Assembly: GCF_004349055.1 (NCBI RefSeq)
Contig: NZ_SMKX01000024.1
Span: forward strand, 19,887-83,886
Length of the DNA stretch: 64,000 nucleotides
Direction of reading: 5' to 3'
DNA from: Kribbella antibiotica
GTDB lineage: Bacteria; Actinomycetota; Actinomycetes; Propionibacteriales; Kribbellaceae
Below the pieces are notes generated by a model. It was not told where the DNA came from. It did no database searches and worked only from the letters and a program-made list of their open reading frames with translations. Below are positions 43,138 through 51,076 of this stretch, piece after piece (position 1 is the stretch's first letter; each line of letters opens with the position of its first letter). The position numbers were made by a program, and so were the translations under genes.

Positions 43138-43961
43138 CCGGACGGCTCGGGGAAGTGCCGACGGGCCCAGTTGGCGAAGCTGCCCGCGGGCCGTCCGAGC
43201 ACCCGTTCGACGTCATCGGTCAGCACTGCATTGCGCCCCGCCCGCGCGAAGCCGATCCCCCTCAGCATCGCCTCGATCGATGCAGGATCTTCGCCGTACT
43301 CGGCCAACTGGCGGGCAAGCTCGGCCGGCTCGACGTCGAGCATCGGGACGGGCCGCCCCGAGATCTCGCTCAGCTGAGACACCTGCTGCGGCACGGAGAG
43401 TAGCTCCGGGCCGGTCAGGGTGTAGGTCTGCCCATCGTGGCCGGACCGAGTCAAGGCCTGGACGGCGACGGCGGCGATGTCGTGCGGGTCGATCACGCCT
43501 TGCTGTGCATCCCCGGTCGGATTGATCACAGGCTGTCCGTCGGCGGTGAGTACATTCGTCGCAAAACTCGACGGCCGCAGGATGGTCCAGCGCCCGTTAC
43601 GTTCCTTGATGACCTGCTCGGCGGCGAGGTTCCAGTGGCCGACCGTGCCGCCGTCGAACACCTCACCCGCGCCGATCCCAGAGAGCTTGACGATCGTGGC
43701 GTCCCCGGCAACCTTCAGAAGCGTCTCGTCGTGCCGGGCACTCGGCGGCCGCGCCACAGTGAGCAAGAAGACCGCCTCGACGCCATCCATGGCGCGAGCA
43801 AGCGAGTCGGGGTCGTCGAAATCTCCCTGTACGACGTCGGCCGCCGTACCGGCAAGTTTTTCCGGGCTGCGGGTCAGAGCACGGACGGGCCAGCCGGCCG
43901 CAAGGAGTTGTCGCAGCACTTCGCTGCCAATGGTGCCGGTTGCTCCGGTAACAAGAATCAT
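43122..43961 (-). CDS. NmrA-like NAD(P)-binding reductase
   Basis: A 279-residue atypical short-chain dehydrogenase. The Rossmann signature is ILVTGATGTIGSEVLRQLL at the N-terminus, then VVQGDFDDPDSLARAM and SGIGAG. The catalytic YxxxK of classical SDRs is absent, as in NmrA/HSCARG sensors and quinone reductases of the QorB type. ATG 43961 directly precedes the Rossmann strand and has a GGGTGGGGG site; longer in-frame starts add unrelated residues. Enzymatic role unknown. Confidence 0.88.
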   Translation of the reverse strand: MILVTGATGTIGSEVLRQLLAAGWPVRALTRSPEKLAGTAADVVQGDFDDPDSLARAMDGVEAVFLLTVARPPSARHDETLLKVAGDATIVKLSGIGAGEVFDGGTVGHWNLAAEQVIKERNGRWTILRPSSFATNVLTADGQPVINPTGDAQQGVIDPHDIAAVAVQALTRSGHDGQTYTLTGPELLSVPQQVSQLSEISGRPVPMLDVEPAELARQLAEYGEDPASIEAMLRGIGFARAGRNAVLTDDVERVLGRPAGSFANWARRHFPEPSGQTGD

Positions 43962-44094
43962 GCCCCCACCCTGACCGGGTGGTGGCGCCCACGGCTTGGA
44001 GAAATCGGCAGTACCGGGGCTGCTGGTTCTCAAGTGAGCTCCACGCACTGAGTGGTAACTCTTCGGCGCTGGGCGCGTATTTGTTTCCACCAAG

Positions 44095-44115
44095 GGCCTG
44101 GTTTTGTGCCAGGCC
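44095..44115 (-). terminator. Hairpin downstream of the MerR gene
   Basis: GGCCTGG and CCAGGCC form a perfect 7-bp stem with a 7-nt loop, about 55 bp past the MerR stop. No strong T-run follows. The 209-bp gap from 43962 to 44170 contains this and nothing else I can interpret. Confidence 0.4.
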
Positions 44116-44170
44116 AGGGCGCGGAGGAGATCGTCGCGGAGGCGTTGGATGGTGCCGGCGACGGCTGCGG

Positions 44171-44584
44171 CTAGGTGCGGTTGCGGAGGGCCTTGAGGTC
44201 GGCTTGGCAGCGGGCTTCTACCTCGGCCAGGTCGGCGAGGGTTTGTTCGAGGTCTTGGCGGCGTTGTTCGAGGTCGGCTCGGCGGGTGGCTATTTGGGCC
44301 AGGAGGTACTCGAGCTGGCCGGCCTCACCGGGTTCGGCGTCGTACATGTCGACGATGGTGGCGATTTCGTCGAGGGAGAAGCCCAGGCGTTTGCCGCGGA
44401 GGATGAGGCCGAGGCGGACGCGGTCGCGGGGGTGGTAGAGGCGGACGGTGCCGCGGCGTTCGGGGGTGAGGAGGCCGCGGTCCTCGTAGAAGCGGATCGT
44501 GCGCAGGGTGACGGCGTACTCGGCGGCGAGTTCGGCGATCGTCCATGTATCGGCGGGCACCCGGATATTGTGCACCTGGCCCAC
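44171..44584 (-). CDS. MerR-family transcriptional regulator
   Basis: About 137 residues: an N-terminal winged helix (WTIAELAAEYAVTLRTIRFYE, DRGLLTPERRG, RLYHPRDRVRLGLILRGKRLG) and a C-terminal coiled coil. No metal-binding cysteines are present at the C-terminus. It is divergent from an acyl-CoA dehydrogenase gene with a near-palindromic operator between them, the layout of LiuR-like regulators of branched-chain or fatty acyl-CoA catabolism. GTG 44584 is only 5 bp from the operator, so a GTG at 44575 or 44560 is also possible. Confidence 0.88.
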   Translation of the reverse strand: MGQVHNIRVPADTWTIAELAAEYAVTLRTIRFYEDRGLLTPERRGTVRLYHPRDRVRLGLILRGKRLGFSLDEIATIVDMYDAEPGEAGQLEYLLAQIATRRADLEQRRQDLEQTLADLAEVEARCQADLKALRNRT

Positions 44585-44589
44585 TGTGC

Positions 44590-44611
44590 TTTACGTTTAC
44601 GTAAGCGTCAA
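44590..44611. promoter_or_regulatory. MerR/LiuR-type operator
   Basis: A 22-bp imperfect palindrome centred on TAC|GTA with outer arms TTTACGTTTAC and GTAAGCGTCAA; only two symmetric positions mismatch. It lies between the divergent MerR and acyl-CoA dehydrogenase genes. The ACGTnnACGT wording resembles LiuR sites described in proteobacteria. Confidence 0.65.
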
Positions 44612-44628
44612 GCACAGAGGAGCTGGGA

Positions 44629-45792
44629 ATGTTCGAGCTGTCCGAGGAGCACCGCGAGTTCCGGCGCAGTGTGCGCGACTTCGCCGAGGCGGAGATTGCG
44701 CCGCACGCGGCGGAGTGGGACCGCAAGCACTACTTCCCGGTGGAGGTTGTGCAGAAGATGGGCAAGCTCGGGCTGTTCGGGCTGACCGCGCCGGAGGAGT
44801 ACGGCGGTTCTGGCGGCGACTTCACGAGCCTGTGTGTGGCGATCGAGGAGATCTCGAAGGTCGACCAGTCGATGGGGATCACGCTGGAGGCCGGGGTCGG
44901 GCTCGGGATCAACCCGATCCTGACGTACGGGACCGACGAGCAGAAGCAGCGGTGGCTGCCGGAGCTGGTCGCGGGCGAGAAGCTGGCCGGGTTCGGGCTG
45001 ACCGAGGCTGATGCGGGGTCGGATGCAGGTGCGACCAAGACGCGCGCCAAGCTCGAAGGCGGCCAATGGGTGATTGACGGGTCGAAGCAGTTCATCACGA
45101 ACTCGGGCTCCGCGATCACGTCGTGCGTGACGGTGACCGCGCGGACGGGGACGCGGGAGAACGGCAAGCCGGAGATCTCCACGATCATCGTCCCGACCGG
45201 GACGCCGGGGTTCGTCGCAGAGCCGGCGTACGACAAGCTCGGGTGGCATGCGAGCGACACGCACCCGCTGGCGTTGAGCGACGTACGGGTGCCTGAGGCC
45301 AACCTGCTGGGACAGCGCGGCAAGGGGTTTGCGCAGTTCCTGGCGACGCTGGACGACGGTCGCGTGGCGATTGCCGCGGTCGCGCTCGGCTGCATCCGGG
45401 CCTGTCTGGACATGTCCGTTCAGTACGCCGGTGAGCGGCAGACGTTCGGTGGTCCGATCGGTCGTAAGCAGGGGGTCGCGTTCCAGATCGCCGACCTGAA
45501 GGTGATGGCGGACGCGGCCGAGATGCTGGTCTACAAGGCGGCGGCGTTGAAGGATGCGGGCGCCTCGGTGGCCGACTTCAAGCAGGCCGCGTCGGTGGCG
45601 AAGCTGTACGCGAGCGAGTCTGCCGTGACCGCGACGCGGATCGCGACGCAGGTCTTCGGCGGCTACGGCTTCATGGAGGAGTACCCGGTCACGCGTTTCT
45701 ACCGCGACGCGAAGATCCTCGAGATCGGTGAAGGTACGTCGGAAGTGCAGCGGATGCTGATCGCCCGAGGCCTCGGCCTCCCAGTGGAATGA
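44629..45792 (+). CDS. Acyl-CoA dehydrogenase
   Basis: A 387-residue flavoprotein of the acyl-CoA dehydrogenase family: LAGFGLTEADAGSDAG (FAD site), QFITNSGSA, DERQ-type QTFGGPIGRKQ, and the C-terminal EIGEGTSEVQRMLIAR. The catalytic glutamate is at the canonical medium/short-chain position, Glu368; isovaleryl-CoA dehydrogenases have a small residue there, so this is more likely a short- or branched-chain acyl-CoA enzyme than a true isovaleryl-CoA dehydrogenase. AGAGGAG precedes ATG 44629. It starts a cluster with a carboxylase beta subunit and an aldolase. Confidence 0.93.
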   Translation: MFELSEEHREFRRSVRDFAEAEIAPHAAEWDRKHYFPVEVVQKMGKLGLFGLTAPEEYGGSGGDFTSLCVAIEEISKVDQSMGITLEAGVGLGINPILTYGTDEQKQRWLPELVAGEKLAGFGLTEADAGSDAGATKTRAKLEGGQWVIDGSKQFITNSGSAITSCVTVTARTGTRENGKPEISTIIVPTGTPGFVAEPAYDKLGWHASDTHPLALSDVRVPEANLLGQRGKGFAQFLATLDDGRVAIAAVALGCIRACLDMSVQYAGERQTFGGPIGRKQGVAFQIADLKVMADAAEMLVYKAAALKDAGASVADFKQAASVAKLYASESAVTATRIATQVFGGYGFMEEYPVTRFYRDAKILEIGEGTSEVQRMLIARGLGLPVE

Positions 45793-45799
45793 TGGCCAC

Positions 45800-47329
45800 A
45801 TGACCCGGGATCACTGGACTGAGTTCAAGGCTGCCCGCGAAGCGACGCTGGCACCGCCCGAAAAAGCCAAAGCAAAGCTGGACAAGCAGAACAAGCTCTA
45901 TGTCCGCGACCGGATCGCCCTGCTCGTCGACGAGGGCAGCTTCGTCGAGGAGGCGCAGCTGGCGAACGCGCTGAACGCCGGGCTTCCGGCTGACGGCGTG
46001 GTCACCGGCCGCGCGCTGGTCGACGGCCGGCCGGCGCTGATCGTGGCGAACGACCCGACCGTCAAGGCAGGGTCGTGGGGTGCCCGGACGGTCGAGAAGA
46101 TCGTCCGGATGACCGAGGTGGCGCTGCGCGACGAGCTGCCGATCTTCTGGCTGATCGACTCCGCGGGCGCCCGGATCACCGACCAGGTGCAGCTCTTCCC
46201 GGGCCGTCGCGGCGCTGGGCGGATCTTCCACAACCAGGTCGCGCTGTCCGGCAAGGTGCCGCAGATCTGCTGCCTGTTCGGCCCGTCTGCGGCCGGCGGT
46301 GCGTACATCCCGGCGTTCTGCGATCTCGTGATCATGGTCGACGGCAATGCCTCGATGTACCTGGGCTCACCGCGGATGGCCGAGATGGTCGTCGGCGAGA
46401 AGGTGACGCTGGAGGAGATGGGCGGCGCCCGGATGCACACCAGCGTCTCCGGCTGCGGCGATCTGCTTGCGGCCGACGACACCGAGGCGATCGAGCTGGC
46501 CAAGCAATACTTCTCGTACGTTCCGGGCTCGTGGCGCGCTCGGCCGCCCTCGTACGACGCCTCTCCCGCAGGCCGTGATTTCACCCGGGACCTGGTGCCG
46601 GTCGAGGAGAGTGTCGGGTTCGACATCCACGACGTGATCGACGCGATCGCGGACGCGGACACGTTCTTCGAAATCAAGCCGTCGTATGCGCCGGAGCTCG
46701 TGGTCGGGTTCGCCCTGCTGGCCGGCCAGGTGGTCGGGTTCGTCGCGAATCAGCCTGCGGTGAAGGGCGGCGTACTGTTCGTCGACTCGGCGGACAAGTC
46801 GGCCCGGTTCATCTGGTTGTGCGACGCGTTCAACATCCCGCTCATCTATCTCTGCGATGTGCCGGGGTTCATGATCGGCAGCGAGGTCGAGCGGGCCGGC
46901 ATCATCCGGCACGGCGCGAAGATGATCACCGCGGTGTCGGAGGCGACCGTCCCGACGGTCTCGGTGATCGTGCGCAAGGCGTACGGCGCCGGTCTGTACG
47001 CGATGTGTGGTCCGGGCTTCTCGCCGGATGCGTGTATCGCGCTGCCGACCGCGAAGATCGCGGTGATGGGTCCGGAGGCGGCGATCAATGCCGTCTACTA
47101 CAACAAGATCCAGGAGATCGCCGACGAGACCGAGCGGGTCGAGTACGTCTCCAAGCTCCGCGAGGAGTACGAGACCGATATCGACATCCTGCGCCTGGCC
47201 GCCGACCTGGTGATCGACGCGATCGTCGAGCCGGAGGACCTCCGCAACGACCTGATCGCCAGGCTCGCCGCAGCCCAGTCCAAGGACCGTCACTTCTCGA
47301 CCAAGCGTCACGGAGTACCGCCTGTCTAA
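45800..47329 (+). CDS. Acyl-CoA carboxylase beta (carboxyltransferase) subunit
   Basis: A 509-residue crotonase-fold carboxyltransferase with two homologous halves; oxyanion-hole glycines are visible in GPSAAGGAYIPAFCD and in KAYGAGLYAMCGPGF. Family members transfer carboxyl from biotin to acetyl-, propionyl- or methylcrotonyl-CoA. It lies 7 bp after the acyl-CoA dehydrogenase, which suggests branched-chain or odd-chain acyl-CoA breakdown. No alpha subunit is adjacent; the BC-BCCP protein at 5791 is the only candidate in the window. Substrate cannot be settled by eye. Confidence 0.93.
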   Translation: MTRDHWTEFKAAREATLAPPEKAKAKLDKQNKLYVRDRIALLVDEGSFVEEAQLANALNAGLPADGVVTGRALVDGRPALIVANDPTVKAGSWGARTVEKIVRMTEVALRDELPIFWLIDSAGARITDQVQLFPGRRGAGRIFHNQVALSGKVPQICCLFGPSAAGGAYIPAFCDLVIMVDGNASMYLGSPRMAEMVVGEKVTLEEMGGARMHTSVSGCGDLLAADDTEAIELAKQYFSYVPGSWRARPPSYDASPAGRDFTRDLVPVEESVGFDIHDVIDAIADADTFFEIKPSYAPELVVGFALLAGQVVGFVANQPAVKGGVLFVDSADKSARFIWLCDAFNIPLIYLCDVPGFMIGSEVERAGIIRHGAKMITAVSEATVPTVSVIVRKAYGAGLYAMCGPGFSPDACIALPTAKIAVMGPEAAINAVYYNKIQEIADETERVEYVSKLREEYETDIDILRLAADLVIDAIVEPEDLRNDLIARLAAAQSKDRHFSTKRHGVPPV

Positions 47330-47339
47330 GCTGTACGGC

Positions 47340-48092
47340 GTGACCTTCGCAGAGCGTCTTCGCAATCGTGAGCAGCTGGTCGGGTACTGGGTGACGCTGG
47401 ATGCGCCACCCGCTACCGAGCGGATTGCTCGCCTGGACTACGACTACGTGGTGCTGGACGCTCAGCACGGTCTGTTCGGATACCAGGGCATGGTGAACGG
47501 GCTGCTCGCGATCGACGCCGGTCGCGGGGCAGCCGGGCTGGTGCGGGTGGAGGCGAACAACCCGACGCCGATCGGGCGCGCTCTCGACGCAGGTGCGATC
47601 GGTGTGATCATTCCGCTGATCGATACGGCCGAGGACGTGGCCCGAGCGGTCCGGGCGGTCAAGTACCCGCCGCTCGGTCACCGCTCCTTCGGGCCGGCGC
47701 GTGCTGAGCTACGGGTGCATCCGGTGCCGGCCGAGAACAACAAGCTCACTGTGGTCATCGCGATGATCGAGACCGCGCAGGCGCTCGAGAATGTCGCCGA
47801 GATCTGCGCAACCCCCGGACTGGACGGCCTGTACGTCGGTCCGTCCGACCTGGCCCTGGCTCTCGGCGCTCGCTACCCAGGTGACCCGGAGACCGCCGGT
47901 GCGCTGGAGGAGGGGATCGCACTGATCATCAAGACCGCAACAGAAGCCGGACTGGCGGTCGGCATGCACACACCGGACGGCTCCAGCGCCAGACTGCGCT
48001 TGGAGCAGGGCTTTACCTTCGCCACGGTCTCCTCCGACCTCAGTCACCTAGAGGCCGCCGCCGTCGAGCACCTCCGAGTTGCGCGCAGCTAG
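47340..48092 (+). CDS. HpcH/HpaI aldolase/citrate lyase family protein
   Basis: A 250-residue class II pyruvate-dependent aldolase. Catalytic His43 is in LDAQHG, metal-ligand Glu in MIETAQALENV, and the substrate segment is YVGPSDLALALG. Relatives cleave 2-keto-3-deoxy-glucarate, 4-hydroxy-2-oxo acids or similar to pyruvate and an aldehyde. It follows the carboxylase by 10 bp and may process an acid derived from the same pathway. GTG 47340 has no obvious ribosome site, consistent with coupling to the gene before. Confidence 0.9.
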   Translation: MTFAERLRNREQLVGYWVTLDAPPATERIARLDYDYVVLDAQHGLFGYQGMVNGLLAIDAGRGAAGLVRVEANNPTPIGRALDAGAIGVIIPLIDTAEDVARAVRAVKYPPLGHRSFGPARAELRVHPVPAENNKLTVVIAMIETAQALENVAEICATPGLDGLYVGPSDLALALGARYPGDPETAGALEEGIALIIKTATEAGLAVGMHTPDGSSARLRLEQGFTFATVSSDLSHLEAAAVEHLRVARS

Positions 48093-48150
48093 GAACACAT
48101 AGCGGCCTCTCGGGGTTAACGTCGGAAGAAGCGACACCGAGGAGGCCCGG

Positions 48151-48834
48151 ATGAGAGCACCCGAGCGAGGTGCCTTGCCGCGCGGAGTGGCTGGCACGCT
48201 GGAGCGGGCCTATGGGCGGATCACGGAGACCGTGCAGGGGCTGAGCACCGCTGACTTCGGTCGCGAGACCAGATGTTCAGGCCTGGCGGTCGGACCGCTG
48301 CTGGTCCATCTCCTGTACGACGCTCAGCGCGCTCTGATCGCGTTTGCCAGCCCGGCCGTGGCGGAGCCCAACCGGGACTTCGTCAGCTACTGGCGTGACT
48401 TCCCACCGGGCTCCTCCGGCGACACCCACTTCGCGCTGGGCGTTGCGGCGGCGTACCGGAAACCCGGTGTGTTGGTGCAGCACTGGCGTGAGGTGTCGGA
48501 GGCCGCCGTACGGGCTGCGGCTCGTGCCGAGGGGCGGGTGGAGACACAGGGGCATGTGCTGGCGGTGAAGGACTTTGTTGCGACCCTGGTGCTGGAGGCG
48601 ACTGTGCACCACCTCGATCTGACGCTGAACCTCCCGAACGCGCCAGAGCCCGACCCCGAAGCGCTACGCCTCACCGTGCGCACCCTGGATGGACTATTCG
48701 GCCCCGCCGCGTGGGACGTGATCAAGTGGGACACCACGACGTACGTGCTCAAGGGCACTGGCCGGGTGCCGCTCGACGACGCCGATCTCGACATGCTGGG
48801 CGCGCATGCCGAGCGCTTGCCGCTACTGGGGTAG
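48151..48834 (+). CDS. Maleylpyruvate isomerase/DinB-like, mycothiol-dependent family protein
   Basis: A 227-residue protein of the DinB-like four-helix bundle. The N-terminal helix ends in LLVHLLYDAQRALIAF, corresponding to the first metal-binding His region, and ATVHHLDLTLNL corresponds to the second. Actinobacterial members are often mycothiol-dependent transferases or isomerases, though the substrate is rarely known. ATG 48151 has a GAGGAGG site. The last 12 bases overlap the convergent CobW-like gene. Confidence 0.82.
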   Translation: MRAPERGALPRGVAGTLERAYGRITETVQGLSTADFGRETRCSGLAVGPLLVHLLYDAQRALIAFASPAVAEPNRDFVSYWRDFPPGSSGDTHFALGVAAAYRKPGVLVQHWREVSEAAVRAAARAEGRVETQGHVLAVKDFVATLVLEATVHHLDLTLNLPNAPEPDPEALRLTVRTLDGLFGPAAWDVIKWDTTTYVLKGTGRVPLDDADLDMLGAHAERLPLLG

Positions 48835-49902
48835 GACTCCGGCGAACGGGTCGTCGAGCTCCTTCCAGTCCAGACTGGCTAGCTCGGACTCAGTGAGCAG
48901 GCAGGCGTCGAGAATCGACTGCAATCTCGCCGGGTCGAGGCCCATGCCAGTGGCAACCACAGTGCACTCAGCCAGGTGCTCAGTGTCCGACCACTCGCCC
49001 AGCGTGCCGAGCGACGCGCTGTAGCCCGCAGACTCCCAACGCACGCGCTGCGTCGGCCGGTTCGCCAGCCACACCACACCGCGACTCCGTACGACGTCTT
49101 CGACGATGTCTTCGAGTGCTTCGTTCAACCGGGCCGGGTGCAGCGGCCGAGTAGACCGCCAGAGCACAGTCGTCACCCCGTCACCGCTCGGCTGCACCTG
49201 ATCGGATGCGGCGAGGTCGCCGGCCCACGCCTCGGCCGCCGCGAAGTTGAATAGGCCGGTCCGGGCAACAGCTCCAGCTGGTACGCCGGCCGGGTCCGCC
49301 GCGACCACCGTGGTCCGCGGGTTCAGGTGCAGCAGCAGGTTGTGCAGCCGTTCCGGAGCCTTGCTGCGGTGGGCGTTGGCCAGCACGCAGACATCGGCGT
49401 ACTCGATCTGGCGAGCAGTCAGCTCAGCCACGTTGCGTCGATCCGGCAGTCCGAGCGCGAGACCACGCTCGTCGAGCAGTTCGTCGCCTGAGAGCTGCTC
49501 CACCAGCAGTACGGCGTCGACTACGCACGTGACCGTGTCAACGGTGATCTCCGGCAGTAGCGCGACCAAGGTGGACGCCAGCGGGCGCGCCTCCATGGCA
49601 GGCGGAGCAGACAGCACGATGTGGTCCCAGTGCTGCCGGGAGACCAGCGTCTCCAGCAGTGGCATCAGGGACTCGATCAGTTGGCAGGCGCCGCAGTCGT
49701 CGCCGACGGTGAACTCACCGGCGTCGATCGGGCCGGACGCGTCGAGCACACGCCAGGTGAGCACGCCGCGGCCGGCAAGTTCGTCCTGGTCGACCACCAC
49801 AGCCACCGTGGTCGCATCCAGCATGGCGTCGAGGACGGGCTGCCGGAGCGTCGTGGACAACCCGGCCAGCAGGGACAAGGGAGTCTTCGGTTGGGCGGTC
49901 AT
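48823..49902 (-). CDS. Degenerate CobW/G3E GTPase-like protein, Zur-linked
   Basis: About 359 residues. The order of segments follows CobW proteins: an N-terminal region, VDAVLLVEQL, NAHRSKAPERLHNLLLHLNP, then a CobW_C domain (HPARLNEALEDIVEDVVRSRGVVWLANRP). However, the P-loop GxxGxGKT is missing (LLAGLSTTLRQP instead) and the CxCC zinc motif reads DDCGACQL, so GTP hydrolysis and zinc chaperoning by the usual route look lost. A Zur box just upstream suggests expression under zinc starvation. ATG 49902 is used; GTG 49908 is two codons earlier. Either start lies 6-13 bases from the box, implying a very short or no leader. Confidence 0.85.
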   Translation of the reverse strand: MTAQPKTPLSLLAGLSTTLRQPVLDAMLDATTVAVVVDQDELAGRGVLTWRVLDASGPIDAGEFTVGDDCGACQLIESLMPLLETLVSRQHWDHIVLSAPPAMEARPLASTLVALLPEITVDTVTCVVDAVLLVEQLSGDELLDERGLALGLPDRRNVAELTARQIEYADVCVLANAHRSKAPERLHNLLLHLNPRTTVVAADPAGVPAGAVARTGLFNFAAAEAWAGDLAASDQVQPSGDGVTTVLWRSTRPLHPARLNEALEDIVEDVVRSRGVVWLANRPTQRVRWESAGYSASLGTLGEWSDTEHLAECTVVATGMGLDPARLQSILDACLLTESELASLDWKELDDPFAGVLPQ

Positions 49903-49914
49903 GATCACGAGTAT

Positions 49915-49931
49915 ATGAAAACGATTTTCAT
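49915..49931 (-). promoter_or_regulatory. Zur box
   Basis: ATGAAAACGATTTTCAT is a near-perfect 17-bp palindrome matching the actinobacterial Zur consensus TGAAAATnATTTTCA apart from the centre. It immediately precedes the CobW-like gene. Confidence 0.85.
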
Positions 49932-49956
49932 CAGTCCAGAGCTGGGGTGGGTGAAC

Positions 49957-50025
49957 TTTCCCGCCAGCATGGGAAATTTCCCGCGTCTGCGCGAAATCGC
50001 CTCCGGAAGGGTGTTAACAGTTAAG
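49957..50025. promoter_or_regulatory. TTTCCCGC repeats and TTAACAGTTAAG motif before the XRE gene
   Basis: TTTCCCGC occurs at 49957-49964 and again at 49977-49984, with an inverted GGGAAA between (49971-49976); GGGAAATTTCCC (49971-49982) is a perfect palindrome. A further GTTAACAGTTAAG lies at 50013-50025. The second motif recurs before the protease gene at 51077. Confidence 0.5.
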
Positions 50026-50072
50026 CATCCATGCTCTGGTCAGCGGAGCCCGTCGTGCCTAAGGTCGCAAGC

Positions 50073-50957
50073 ATGGGCGAGCGCGAGTTTGCCGACGTGC
50101 TGCGCGCAGCGATTCAAGCGCGTGGCCTCGGTCTGGAGCGGATCCGTGAGCGGCTGATGGTGCAAGGGGTGTCGGTCAGCATGGCCACCCTGAGCTACTG
50201 GCAATCCGGTCGGTCGCGTCCGGAACGCAGGGACTCGCTGGCGGCCGTTGCGCTGCTGGAAGAGGTGCTGGATCTTCCCTCCGGCACTCTGTCCACGTCG
50301 CTCGGCCCACCGCGCCCGCGTGGTCGGTGGCTAAGCACTGTGCCTGATCGGCCGGACGTAGCGGCGTACTGGCCACGGCCCAGCGCTGTGGAGGCAGCGG
50401 TCAGCGAGGTGGACATCCGTTGGGACGAAAGGCTGACGCGCATCAGCCAGCACGACAGGGTGTTCATCGGTGCCGACGGTGGTGAGCGCTCGTATCACTC
50501 GCGGCAGGTGCTGCGTGCGGAGGCGGACGGGCCGGACCGGTGGGTGGTGATCATGCATCTGGACGAGCATGACCGCCCGCTGCCTGACATCTGGCCGCTG
50601 CGGCACTGCTCACTTGGCCGGACGGTACGGCGTCCTGAGGACGGACTGCTCGTTGCGGAGCTGCTATTCGACCGTCCACTCCGCAAGGGCGAGACGGTGA
50701 TCACGGAGCACGAGCTGGTGAACGTGGCGCCGTATCCGCCGGCCACGAACTACGAGCGCAAGTTCCGGTTGCCGGTGCGTGAGTTCGTACTGGAGATCTG
50801 CTTCGACCCGGATGTACTCCCCGCCACCTGTACGGCGTTCTCGCAGCTGGACGAGGGTGCGGAGCAGAGCCGGCTCGTCGACGTCGCGCCCGAGGTGCAT
50901 GACGTCGTACTGAACTTCGGACCTGGCCGGCTGGGTTTCCGCTGGGAGTGGGAGTGA
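50073..50957 (+). CDS. XRE-family DNA-binding regulator
   Basis: About 294 residues. The first 75 form an XRE helix-turn-helix (FADVLRAAIQARGLGLERIRER, VSVSMATLSYWQSGRSRPER). The remaining 220 are a beta-rich domain of a type I do not recognise (RTVRRPEDGLLVAELLFDRPL, PVREFVLEICFDPDVLP), probably the sensor. ATG 50073 is preceded by AAGG; an earlier ATG at 50031 is unlikely. A shared TTAAC-type motif before this gene and before the next suggests autoregulation and control of the secreted protease. Confidence 0.8.
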   Translation: MGEREFADVLRAAIQARGLGLERIRERLMVQGVSVSMATLSYWQSGRSRPERRDSLAAVALLEEVLDLPSGTLSTSLGPPRPRGRWLSTVPDRPDVAAYWPRPSAVEAAVSEVDIRWDERLTRISQHDRVFIGADGGERSYHSRQVLRAEADGPDRWVVIMHLDEHDRPLPDIWPLRHCSLGRTVRRPEDGLLVAELLFDRPLRKGETVITEHELVNVAPYPPATNYERKFRLPVREFVLEICFDPDVLPATCTAFSQLDEGAEQSRLVDVAPEVHDVVLNFGPGRLGFRWEWE

Positions 50958-50971
50958 ACTGTGCGGAGTTG

Positions 50972-51000
50972 AACTGTTAAGGCCGGAGTCTTAACTGTGA
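50972..51000. promoter_or_regulatory. GTTAAG-N8-CTTAAC inverted motif before the protease
   Basis: AACTGTTAAG (50972-50981) and CTTAACTGTGA (50990-51000) are inverted relative to each other. CTTAACTGT, in reverse complement, also occurs upstream of the adjacent XRE gene (50017-50025). Confidence 0.5.
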
Positions 51001-51076
51001 AAGGTGTTCTGCCAATTTTCACCGCCACGTCACGCTCCTAGGTTCGGGTGCACCGTCCCAATCTGAGGAGTGCACC

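Noticed and set aside
44629..45792. Calling the dehydrogenase isovaleryl-CoA dehydrogenase (liuA)
   Set aside because: The catalytic Glu368 is at the canonical acyl-CoA dehydrogenase position, where isovaleryl-CoA dehydrogenases carry a small residue.
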